Of a DNA stretch of 64,000 bases, positions 38,417-50,800 are shown in pieces (positions within the stretch are counted from its first letter, which is position 1; the number at the start of each line of letters is the position of its first letter). The stretch lies in contig CM053795.1 of NCBI GenBank assembly GCA_028671895.1, positions 13,475,501 through 13,539,500 on the forward strand, given 5' to 3'. The position numbers were made by a program, and so were the translations under genes. Source of the DNA: Oenanthe sinensis. Lineage: Eukaryota; Streptophyta; Magnoliopsida; Apiales; Apiaceae. The notes beneath the pieces are model-generated. The model made no database searches and was not told where the DNA came from. It saw only the letters and a list, made by a program, of their open reading frames with translations.

Positions 38417-38736
38417 AAAAAAACCCTCTTCCTCATAGATTCAGATAATCCTAAGCAAGCAGACATTGACGTGGCTGCTGCATTTTTGCTTCTTTTTTTT
38501 TTTTGGGGGGGGGGGGGGGGGGACATTCTAATTGAAGCTGAGAAGCTAACTATAAATTTTGCTTTAGCTCTCCTAATCCTACGTTAACATTAACGTAGCA
38601 GGAAATTAGGTCACGAGGGGAATGAACTTATTCAACAGTTAACATGATGACCATGGGAAAGTTGAGCACTTCAGTTGGAGCCTTGGAGGATAACCCATTG
38701 AAGACTTTGTAGATTATATAGTGAGTAATTCACTTA

Positions 38737-38960
38737 TTCCCTCCGTCCCCTTTTAGTTGTCATGCGGTCAAAGATTTAAATATAATATATAATTAAAAAA
38801 ATTAAAATTTTATATAATTAAAAAGTATATGTATTCTATTTTAAAATGTATTTTTTAGTTTTTTAAAATTATAAAAGAATAATTTTTAATTTTTAGTCAA
38901 AAATTAGTCAATTTAACCAGGAAGAAGTCAAAATGGACAATTATTTAGGGACATAGGTAG
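38737..38960. mobile_element. Stowaway-like MITE, 224 bp
   Basis: The left end TTCCCTCCGTCCCCTTTTAG is the classic Stowaway start. The right end in reverse reads CTACCTATGTCCCTAAATAA, then ATTGTC on both. TA dinucleotides flank both ends (38735-38736, 38961-38962). The interior is AT-rich. Confidence 0.7.
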
Positions 38961-39586
38961 TACTAATTATAATAAGTAGAGAATTCCAATTATTTTAACA
39001 ATAACAATAGATTGATGGCCATAATTAAGGAAACCCTCCTTGGTTTATCATAGTATTTAAATTTTTTATAATTGATTAATGTTTGTAACCCAAAATAAGT
39101 GAATGGAAATTTGGAATAGTATTTTTTGACAAGATCTTATGATGCAGTTTGTGGTCCGGTTACCTATGTAACGTAAAATAATACGGAGTAGTATTTATTA
39201 AAAATAATATTATTGTTTAATTGATATTTTAGGTTCACTTTTGTTATATATGGGTCCCACCTTTGAACCCTCTGGTTTATGCACCACTAAAAGATTGGTC
39301 ACTGATGTTTGGAAATGCAAGTTGATACCCCTATTAGTCAGTTTTCTAAATACAATATATCTGGTATCTGGGTATCGCAAGTAAACGGTCCTTTTCTCTG
39401 CCTATTGTATTTTTATACTACTGATATTTGGGTCCATTTTTCTTATCTTCCTTTTCATTGTATGCATTGTATGGTTCCCACGATTTCAAGTTTGGTTATG
39501 CATCACTGAGCTCCGTTTGTTTAGAAAATTCTAATTTATTCAGGAAAATAACTCTGCGGAATATATTTTTTATTCATTTTACTATC

Positions 39587-39588
<2 letters not shown>

Positions 39589-39632
<44 letters not shown>
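39589..39632. repeat. (TA)22 microsatellite
   Basis: An uninterrupted TA run of 44 bases in the spacer. Confidence 0.9.
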
Positions 39633-39636
<4 letters not shown>

Positions 39637-42390
39637 GAATCTGCATTTGGAAAGGAAAAGTCATTTTCTGGAAACTCATAATATATTTTAGAAGAATTAT
39701 TTTTCACTGGAAAATATTTATATTTCTAAAATCAAATAAATGCAGAGAAAATGAAGGAAATGTTTTTTTTGAAGTTAAACGAACGTGGAAAACCCAGGAA
39801 TTTTTACCCGTTTGGAACCTAATTACCTAAACTTTATCATCCACATGTGAACCAAATGATTTGCATAGATATTTCTTATATTGTTTTTAAGAGTTTATTA
39901 AGATACCCCACTTGATTTCGTTTGGTGTAAAATATTGTACTTTTTTAGAAAATATTTAGCTGTCATGTTTTGTTCTTTAGAGGTGGTGGATGATGGTGTA
40001 GTAGTAGTAGTAGAGGCTGAAGCGTGTGGGTACACAATTTTATGATTGAAGAAATGCCAAAAATATACGCACAAAGTTTGTTTGCACAGAAATAAGTCTT
40101 AAAGTTAGAAATTAAATATAATTTTTTATGAAAAAATAAAATCTCTGTCATTTTTTCAATAAAGAGTTTGTTATTGTAGATGCGATCTATTCATGGTGCC
40201 ACCTGATAGATGACAGTGCAGATCATTTTATTTTTCATTGTATTAAAATGGTAAAACTGTGGGAAAAATGTAGTTGCGTAGAAATGAGAAATCGGGGCGG
40301 CATCAATGTGCAATTTTATAGCAGGTTAGAAGAAAATAAATTCGAAGATCGGTGTTGAATAGATTTCGGATAATTATTGTCCTTTCCAAATACTGTATCT
40401 CTTAATTTAATTATAGATGTTTTATATCTTAATTGATAAAATTACTAGTTTTACCCTAACAAAAAAAATCCAAAAATTACATTTAACTTTTATTCTTATG
40501 AAATTGAGAATTTAAAGAAAAGTAACAAAATGTGTATATTTCACATATCAATTAATCTTGTCAATGATATATTTTTGAAGACAAACAAATTACTTTGACA
40601 ACTAAAAAATGATTATAAATTACATTTTTTAATTTCATTTCAATAAAATCTAATATTAATTTTTATAATTCTAAAACTTAAAATTATACCATTTATCTAT
40701 CAAACACTTCCTAATTTCTTTTATCATGCATAATTGACAACAACAATGTCAAATTAGCCATAATAAGTATAAATAATTAAATATAAATTTTAGTAAACAA
40801 AAACATTTTTCAATCCAGCTCTCCAAACAAACAAACGCGTCCTTACTAAAAAATGACAAATGTATATAAAATAGGTCAAAAAAGAACCGTAAATCGTGTC
40901 TACCACCCTCCAAATCATATCTCCAACTAATCATATAATGATTTTTAAAATGGTTTAGTACCAAATTGAAATATTAATATAAATTCCCTCCCTTTCAATA
41001 TACATTCAAAATACATGTCTTTTTTATTTTTTATACGAAGATGCATAAAAAATTATATATTATTTTTGAATAGTTTTTTGTAAACAAATATTTTAATATT
41101 AAATTTATATTTAAAAAAAGAATTTTTTTAAAAATAAATTATAAAATTGTCCTTTTTATGTATTTTAAATTACCTATAAAAAAATCAAAGAGTATGTTTT
41201 TTCCTTTTTATGTATGCGTATATATGTCTACAAATGTATAAAAAGATATATATGAGTGTATAAAAACTTGCACATATTTCATCACCGCCATTAACACACC
41301 ACCAATGGGCTGTAATTGACAAAAATATACCCTATAAAGTTAATCACTTCTTGAAAACAAAACCAAATTTTTTTTAAGGCCAAAAATATAGAACTTACCC
41401 ATATTGCCAAAAAACATACTCTTTTTGGCATTTGTAGAGTGAATCAAACCCAACCCATTTCGACCCGGTTCTTCAACAAAGTTTTAGAGAGAGATTGAAG
41501 GGGGGTTTCAAACCCTAGGAGGGAGAAAGAGTGCTTGGCATATCAGTATGTACTTATTGCTATATCACATTGTAAAGATCTTATCTTTTTTAAAGTTTGA
41601 GCTTAATTTGTTAGTTACTTGACTTGTTTGATTGAATCTTGTGATTTGTGTTTGTTCTTTACAGTTTACTTGGAAATTAATTTACAAAGATTTGATTTTT
41701 TTTAATTATTCGAATTGGGGGTTGTGAAAATGTGGGTAAAGAGAGAGCATGGAGTGTAAAGATGTCATCTTGTACTAATCAGTATGATTAGTACTAGTGA
41801 GACTGATATCTTGTTAATTAATGATCAGGAGATTGTGGGAAAATTTGGGTTGATTTTGGAAAATATTAATATGTATCTGGCTTTCTAGTACTGGTTTTGC
41901 TACCTTCGCAGCTGGGTGAACACTTGCCTTGTATCTGGGGTGTAAAATCTTGTGACTTGGCTTGATCAAAACATCAACTACTCGTGTTATTGTTACTTTA
42001 GTATTCTCATACTTGTTCATTTCTTTGTTTGTCTAGAATTCCAGTTCTGTGATGTCATCAATCTATGCTTCAAATTATGAAACAGAAAATGTCAGTCAGA
42101 TTACATCGAAAAGTAACAAGGCATTCTTAAGATATTGAATAATGTTGTCTGAAATTGTAGTGGTAGTTGAAGTGTTGAACACACAGATTAAGCTGACTTA
42201 TCTGAATTGTTTTGTCATACAAGTCTATGTAATGTAATCTGTATTGAAGATAGAAAGAACTAATTGATCGGTCTAAACATAGTATTACTAGGTTTCTACA
42301 TATCTTTTGCCCAATATTTGAGTTTTTATCCATCAAATTTTCCTGCCAATTAAACTAGGGGCTACATGATTCTAGTAATCCTGCTAATCT

Positions 42391-42480
42391 ATAAAATTTA
42401 TATGAAGTCATAATTCTCCTTTAAAATTTATATGAAGTCGTAATTTTCCTGTAAAATTTATATGAAGTCGTAATTTTCCA
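42391..42480. repeat. Three tandem 30-bp repeats upstream of bZIP
   Basis: The unit is (A/T/G)TAAAATTTATATGAAGTCG followed by TAATTTTCCT, present three times with exact 30-bp period (42391, 42421, 42451). It lies in the presumed 5' UTR intron. Confidence 0.92.
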
Positions 42481-43002
42481 ACATGACAAACTAATCAATG
42501 TTCCTCCTCCTAGTTACTTATTGTTGTTTAGATTTCTTTTGGTGGATTCCTTAGGTTTTCCTGTATATGTTAAAAGTGACCATTAGGGTTTAGACAATTC
42601 TTGATCTGTGCACAGATCCAAAAGTAAGTATTGTAGCTATAATCAATATCTGGTTCATGTTATATATCTCTTCTTGCTCGTGCTGAGGTGGGCAGACATG
42701 AATCTAGAATTGATTTCTGCTTTGCGATTCTAAATTATTTGCTCCATAGTCTTTGTATATATATTTGTGCAAAACAATATTTCACTTAAAAATAATATAA
42801 GATTGCTCAATATTCTCCTTTATATAATCCCTAAATTTCACCTCCAGTTTTTTAATTCTTCAGATGCTTGTATTCTGAGAGTTTCATGTTCTGGAACTTT
42901 TGGAAGTTTTCATCCATCTGTTTATTAGGATGATTGTTGGTTAAAATAACTCTCTAATTCGTCTGAGTTCAGATTTTTTCAGGAATTGTTTGTTTCTTGA
43001 CT

Positions 43003-46000
43003 ATGGCAAATTCGAAGGGGCCATCAAGCTTTAAAAATACGATGTATAATGGAAAGCACTCCTTACTGCCACCTAAAAGCCCATTTCCCAGCATTTCTCC
43101 TTCATATCTCGATTATGTCCAAACTTCTGCTACTGGAGTAAAAGGTTTGCCAAAGCCTAGAGAGGGATACCCACACCATCAACGCACATCATCTGAGAGC
43201 ATGCTGATAGAGGATCAACCTTCTTGGCTGGATGAACTTCTTAATGAGCCAGAGACGCCTGTACGTAGAGGTCATCGTCGTTCATCCAGCGACTCTTTTG
43301 CATATATGGAGGTGGCTAATGCAAACATGAATTATGCAAATCAAGACGAGTACAAATCAAAAAACATGTCTTATGTGCCTTCAAGGGCATCTCAAGACTT
43401 TGATTATTACAAAGATGCATGCCGTGACTCCTTCTATCAAGATGTGAATCCATTGGGAAAATGTAAAAGCAGGATTTGGGATCCCCCATCAAATTCATTA
43501 GCACATCCAAGTGTTCCTCTTTCTGTGAGGGACAATTCTGTTCTTCAAAACTCAGTTCCAACATTCTCTTCCAAGGAAATTGATGGTTTCCAGTCCAATT
43601 CAACTGAGAAGCAGAATCCAATTGAATCTGGTCCATATGATGCAAAAGCTTCTTCTGAGAGAAATGATTCCTCTTATGCTAAAGCTTCTGCATCTGAAAC
43701 AGATACAAAGCGATCCAAGCAGTATGTGTACTCAACCTTTATTGCTTTTAATATTTTTCTAATATCTCTTGCTCTCTCTCAGCCTTGTTTTCACCTTCCA
43801 CAAGTTCGAAGAAAACAGACTTAAAATTTGGTTTTATATATCATTTTTTCACCAGATTTTATTTTTTGGGATAAGAAAATGATATAAATATTTAAAACAT
43901 ACCCAATATAGTAGACTAGACTTAATTATATTGTTACATTGGTTTCTAAGTCTCTCAGTTTACTCTCAACAGAAATTACCTGTTTTTAAAGCTTGAGATG
44001 ATCAATTTCAGACTTAGATTACTATTAGAGCTAACACTGACACCAGCAATTTAGATATATATGTTTTTGGTCTTTCTTCTACATAAAATGTATCAAGCAA
44101 TTGACGTTCAGGGTGCGACATATTCAGGCTAAAAGAGAAGCAGTCATAATAAAAAGAAATTGATATGAACTATATACAGCACCATAGCCTTAAGTATATA
44201 CTGTTCTTCCATCCATAGAACCCACCCCAAATACAGTGAATAATCATGTCTTGTTTAGCATTACAGAACTTGGAATTTCTTGGCCCCTTACAGGCCTCTC
44301 AGAAATCCATCAGTATTTCATCCACCATCTGCAATGTCTGTTAAAGTGACATTGATTTAGGTGTATCCTACTTATAGTCTTTACTACAGATTTAGCATTC
44401 TAGAACATGTGATAGTTGTAATAAATCATGATTATCATTTGTTTTAACATCATTCAATGTATGTAGATTTGATTTACCAAATTAGTTAAATATTATGGTG
44501 CAGATCATTATATCAATTTTATGCTCACCGTATTATGGCTTAATATAATTAGAAAAGTTGGATAGATGTTGTGATGTTTTTATATTATAGTAAACCTGAA
44601 ATGATGCAGGACGAATTATCAAAGATGAAATTATGAGATAAAAACAACAATAACGATAAATTGGGGTGGATCAACCGCGGAAAATTCACTACCCTAGGGG
44701 TTTCCCAACCGCGGAAGGGACAAAAACTATGGATCGCAACCTATAAACCAAGAGACTCAATATAAGATTCAACAATATTACAATAATTTAATAATCGAGT
44801 CTTATATTATATGTGGGGATTACATCATTATATAAATAATAGAATACCTAATCAAATAACCTAATGGACCAGGTCCGTAAACAATTGGCCTTACATAAAT
44901 AAGCTACAAGTTTAGCAAGGTACTAACTCCACATATATAACATATAAATAAATACCCTTAATTCCCTCTTTACACTTAATATATAAACTAATTAATGGCA
45001 TACATAAAAATTCTCCACTTCCGTTCAGACCATTCCTCATCATAAACACACAGTAGGAATGCAGTTCAAACCATCCTCGTAGGCTTCTCTTACTTGAGTA
45101 GTTCCAAATGAGACTTATTTCTGTATAGACTAGTGTCCAAGGAGAGTATGCGAGTTTCCTGAAGTAGAGCGATATTCAAAGTATTAAAAATTATAGGGGT
45201 GTATCTGTGGAGTGTTATTGTCGGATTCCTGGTGGACATGGACATGAAGCCCTCTGAGAAGTGTACAACTACTTGGGCACTTGATGCTATTAACTCTCAA
45301 TAACTGGTTTGGCTATTTACTTGTGATTTACAAGTAGTCAAGTACTTATCCATACTGCTTCAAATTCTACCATAAATTAAGAAACAGAAAACTGAAATTT
45401 ACACGACCTTTTGTTGAACTTGTTGTGGTAAGTAGTGGTAATGATTAGAATACTTGTATTTCTAAATTTCAAAGTGTGTCAATCTAAAGTGTCAAGGATT
45501 CATTCAGAATGATTGATCTTGTAGTCTTTTGTAGGATATGAGTCTCTCTATATGCAATGTCTGATATATCATGTGATGCATACAGGCAATTTGCTCAAAG
45601 ATCCCGGGTCCGAAAGCTTCAGTACATAGCAGAGCTGGAAAGAAATGTACAGGCATTACAGGTAAGTATCGGTAGAAGCAAGACTTTAAAACTTGTTTTA
45701 TTTTCATATACTTGGATGATTGTCATTTATTATATAATCTAAATGTAGGCAGAAGGCTCTGAAGTTTCTGCTGAGCTTGAATTTCTCAACCAGCAAAACC
45801 TTATTCTGAGTATGGAGAACAAAGCTCTGAAACAACGGTTAGAAAATATATCCCAAGAGCAAGTAATTAAATACTGTAAGTATCTTTGATAAAATTCTCA
45901 ATCTCCCATCTTTCTCATTCATAATAATTCAATATATATAGATTACAAGACTTGGCTCCTAACAATCTTCCCCTATCTGTAATATTTTGTTGAGCTATTG

Positions 46001-46576
46001 TACCTACTTGGTACTCTATATATGTAGAATCGAATAGAGTCCTTGCACAGTTGATCGATGTAATGTTATATAGGGAATTTGTGTGAAAAGAAATAGCAAA
46101 TACCTTGAACAAAGAAATTTTTATCATGGGGACATGATATCTTTAGGCACTTTAGTTTTCAGTTGTACACAATTATCGTTTCCATGTTGCCAAGAAAAAA
46201 GTTATTGTTTTAACCAAATATGAACTCTGCTACTCATGTAGAGTTAATTGTATTATCATTATGTTTGCTAGTTATAGTACAATAATATGTGTTACTAATG
46301 TTTGCGAGTTATATTACAATAATATGTATGTTACTAATGCGTTCAATGTTGTTCTCAGTGGAACATGAAGTACTGGAGAGAGAGATTGGCAGACTAAGGG
46401 CTTTGTATCAACAGCAGCAGCAACCACCACAACAGTTGCCATCTTCCAGTCATCGGCACACAAATAGTAGAGACACAAACAGTAAAGATCTGGATTCACA
46501 ATTTGCAAACCTTTCTTTGAGGCACAAGGATTCCAGCTCTGGGCGAGATGCTGTTTCTGGCCCGCTCCACATATAA
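43003..46576 (+). CDS. bZIP61: Group E bZIP transcription factor (bZIP34/61-like), 4 coding exons
   Basis: Nuclear DNA-binding regulator; Arabidopsis bZIP34 and bZIP61 act in pollen. Exons: 43003-43721, 45586-45661, 45749-45875, 46359-46576; phases fit and give 379 aa. The N-terminal half is Ser-rich with basic phosphosite-like GHRRSSSDS. The basic region reads QQFAQRSRVRKLQYIAELER, with the N-x7-R signature altered as in group E, followed by leucine heptads (NVQALQ, LEFLNQQNLILSM, ALKQRL) and a second coil LEHEVLEREIGRLRALY before a Gln run. The basic region is split by the 1.9-kb intron 1; reading through it gives a stop at 43822 and a protein without bZIP. An ATG after a 5' UTR acceptor supports the start. 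Intron 1 (44600-45100) holds repeat-like sequence with CAACCGCGGAA twice. Confidence 0.92.
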
Positions 46577-47844
46577 CATATACATGGCTGCAGAACGTGC
46601 TATGTGAGAGACTCTTCCATTGATGGTGTTGTGCTTACAACTGAAACTCCAAGTGGTTTTCAAGGTGTTTAGTTTCAAGCCAAGGTTCTGCATTTGCTTC
46701 TTTTATCATTGGCCCTTTTGGTTTTCGCTTCTTTATGTATTTGGACATATCCTTTTAGTAGTTCATGTGCACCTGGTGGCCCCTCGGAATTGTAGTTCTG
46801 ATCAGTGACTCATCTGAGGTGGTAACTATTGTTAACATTATTGGCTTCTCTTGTATGCTGGACATAGTAAACCTTGTTATCCTTTTGTTGACCAATTAGA
46901 CTTGTGGCCTGCTTACAGTTGCAATTCTACCTGCCTGTAATGCTCTCTTGTACATCAGCAAGCAGTGTGTCCAAACAGTGGCTGCTCGAACATATTAATG
47001 CAGTAGTGTTGTACTGGGGAAGTGTGTGGCTCATTGTTTTGGAAAATGATTTTGTAAAATATAATTCATTTTCCTTAGAAATGTTCCTAATCATAGCTAC
47101 AAGAAAAAAGAAAAATGTTCACCAGTATTTACGAATTTAGAAAACATTTTACTGAGTAAAATGACTCCAACCGTTTTTTATTTAGCGAAAAAACCGTAAA
47201 ACTTAAACTAATTTTTCCAAGAGGTTTTCCTCTTTATAATATTTACTTTTTCTAAACTAAACAAATAACAAAAAAGAAAATCCTAAACCTCTTATAATAC
47301 AAGTAAATATTAAATATTATAAGAGGAAGACCTCAAATTGTACTTATATTACATGTTTTTTTATAAACCTCAATTACCACATTAATACTATTTTTGAAGA
47401 ATGCATAAATCTAACTGGGACCTGCATACAGTGACAGTCATTCCTCTGAATTATATTTTAAAAAAATGCTCGTCACATTTTACCTTTTTTTAAGAAAACA
47501 AAAACATGACTACTGAAAGTCTGAAAGTACAACAAAAGATCTACAAAATCCTGAAAAGAAAGCACTTCTGAGCCACAAAACGACTAATTTGACAAAGTAA
47601 GGAGAAGACACTTCTACGCAATAATATTCATCCAATGTACCAGGTGACAACTACTGAAAACAGAGTGTCATTAAATCTGATAAAAATTTATCTTCAATAT
47701 TTAACATTTGTAGGACATAAACCCATAATACGCAAACTGATAACAAAAGGTTTGACGAGAATCCAGCTTCTGGTATCATACAACATGAATACCTCATAAC
47801 TAAAAGCCAGCACCGTCTCTTGGATTCTAGATTGATCCTGTCAG
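46577..47844. other. Convergent spacer, bZIP and UBLCP1 3' ends
   Basis: It should contain both 3' UTRs. No additional gene, RNA or repeat was recognised. Confidence 0.5.
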
Positions 47845-50800
47845 TCATGTGTGCCTTCGTCTTTTCGAATGAGCCTCGCTGTACTTTTCCCAGTGTTTGT
47901 GATCGAGTACACTGATGTTATCAAGATCGGCAATAGAGAGCAGGTATTGAGTGAGCTTCACAAGTTCTTGGTCAGTATCTCGATTTGTGTGTGCCTTCCT
48001 GAAAGGTCTTATTGTCAACCCATTTTGAGGATTCATCACAAAATTTCTCCGTAGATCATCAAACATGATAGTGTTCTTTGAATTGTAAAACTGCAGATAC
48101 AAAAATTATTGTTGAAAGTTAAAACCACAAATCAGATGAAAAGTTTATCCATAAAACATAGCAGTTCCAATGCTCTACTCTGCAGTTACATCAAAACCAG
48201 AAAGATCTCTTAATTGTGGAGGATACCAAATTTATGACAATCCACTTTACGGTATAGAGCACTATGCTTTCATGCCTGTACAAGGCCCAGTCATTGAAAT
48301 AAAGAGGTAATGCACAAAAATTGAGTAAACCTCTGGAAAGTGAGCCCATATCAAGCCAAGAGGCTTGCAATCAAAGATACCACGACTCTCTGATTGAACA
48401 GTTATCATTGCTAAATGATCCAATAGAGCTGTGATTTTGTAGTTTGGATGGTTTAGTACCCCAAGTTGTTCCATCTTTAACTCAACCCACTTCATGCTGC
48501 ATAAGTGAAATTTAATAGCAATGGTATTATTAGTCACTTATTCACTGCAAGTATAAGATCTTGCAAAAAAACAAATGCAGTTTGACATGATTTAACAAGA
48601 GATTAACATAATGAGATATATTAACTTATATGATGAAGCAGAAAAATCTCGTGCATTGTTTAAATTTTCAAAGTTCGAAAAGATGGTGAGCAACAACCAC
48701 TTTGACTGGGGAAAGGAGTAATGACTCTGACCTGGTTGCAGACCATATAATGATATCATACTCGGCATAGACAGCTGATAGAAACTCGTGAAGATCTGCA
48801 TGATAAATTAAGGCAATGCTCAGTATTACTGAATGGGGAAAGAAACGAAAGTGGAAAATAAGAACATTACTTACATGGTCGCATAAGCTGAAGAGGATTC
48901 TCTGCTGTTGACCGGTGATCAAATAAGGTGTAATCAATATCTAAAACAAGCAATTTTTTGTCTTTACGGCAAGGATTCCGGAGTACAATCTACAATTAGG
49001 CACCAAATGAGAATCAATAACAAGTAATGACCATACTGATCGTAACATGCGGTCTGTTCATCCTATTACAAAATTTATATTTACAAAATCTCTGCATGAC
49101 TAAATAGATATCGAAATCAGCTCCAACTAAACTGGGTGGAATCAAGTGAACGCTTGATCATAAAAATAAATAAAATATGACTTGGGAACTCGAGCAGAGG
49201 ATATAAAATGCTAGCCTACACAATACATTTTAGCAAAGGATATGTAAGATTGTCTTTTAAACTAGAAATTTCACAGTGTCTTGTAACTGTGAAAATTTAA
49301 TGAACTTGAGTTCGCTATCAAGTTTAGCTTTGTTTGGAGAAGATAAAGGTATGAACAACATAACCTATCATGGAATCAAGCTCCTTCATACTTTTCAAAC
49401 AACAGAACCTATTATAGGATGCTTTATAGACTGTAATGCTGATTGATTTAAAATGACAATGCTTAGATAATTTTTTCTGTGTAACTGTAAGTTAGCCAAG
49501 ACAATGCAGAGGAAGATTAATTCTAGGTATCCATTATAACTGCCAAGTAGCTTAAATTAGTTTCAAACATCTGCATATTTAAATTAATGAGTTATAAATA
49601 CAAATGCGGGAGTAACTGGACCGCAGTATGTGGTACTTGTACTTTAAAAAAAACCCTACTTCCAAAATCTCTAAAGAAAAGTGAGAACTAATCTTTCATT
49701 AAAAAAATTAAACTAAAAGGACTCAACTCTACAAGGATCCTATGAGAAGATTTTGTAATAAAGAAAGCAATTTTTATGTGTACCCCTCTAGATAAAGGCC
49801 ACCTAAGCAGAGGCCAATACTAGGTACAGTTACCCTCTACAGAATCATTTAGTTGAGACTGCAAAATTTTATAATGTGTCACTAGTTTGCTGTGCCTTAC
49901 CTATCATATATACATTAATGCTTCAAGCTATACACACGCGCGGATAGAATTACAAATCAATAATGACGTTCTAGTCTTGCAACAAATTCAAGTAAAAAGT
50001 GGGGTAAAAGGGTAAATCATCAACATGAACAACAGACAAGCTTTCTCCAGAAGACCACCATTTAAAGAAATCTTAGTGATCTTTACAATTCAAGAAAGAT
50101 GCATGATATCAATAAAGAATGGTCACCTTGTACTGATCGGCACGTCTCTTAAGTTTCTGCTTATTAACAAATTTATCTTTGATATCAACAACTTCGTCTT
50201 GTCCAAGTTCAAAATCATCAACAATTTCTGGAGAATCTACTTGATCCACAATTATATCATCTTCAACAGTGCTGCAAATACACAATAACCTTTAAAATAC
50301 ATGCATCTTATCATACACGAAAGTAATTGTAGTGAGTCATATTGCAGCTTGTAGCCATGCAATATATATTTGAGCATATTATCTACTATCTCTTCTTACC
50401 AGTTTCTGATTGAGACCTTTTTACTACAATATAAAATTCAGGCTTTCAACAAGGCCAGACTAAATATCTAACAGATCACTACAAATCTTTGACTTCAATC
50501 CTACCTCCATTCTCACAACAATATGGTTACAAACATCCCCCCTCCCCCTCCACCAAAAAAAATATATATATTGCAAAATTACATATCTCACTTGTCAATA
50601 ATACTCTCTGAAGAATTTATTAAACAGTATATCAGTCAATAATACTGTTAGTTACAATTTACAAACCTCACACTACATCACAAATTTATACACTTGTCTC
50701 GCTCTACACCAACAATCTACCCAAAAACAATGATATGACGAAAATTGTAGACCCGCTAAAATTGGTTGAAAATTTTGTTAATAAATAATGTGACATGGAT

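Larger units (their letters stand above)
37256..43002. other. 5.7-kb spacer and bZIP 5' UTR region
   Basis: No protein-coding gene is visible. It contains a Stowaway-like MITE (38737-38960), C- and G-tracts (38358-38522), a (TA)n run (39589-39632) and long AT-rich stretches. GAGAGAGATTGAAGG near 41487 and the tract ending near 41550 look like a 5' UTR exon of the bZIP gene, followed by an intron with acceptor TTTTTTCAG at 42974-42982. Confidence 0.5.

Noticed and set aside
38163..38526. Glycine-rich minus-strand ORFs
   Set aside because: Translations of the CCCCA and C-tract repeat.
44600..45100. Possible LTR or TIR element in bZIP intron 1 (CAACCGCGGAA twice, 34 bases apart)
   Set aside because: No terminal repeats or coding motifs that I could delimit.
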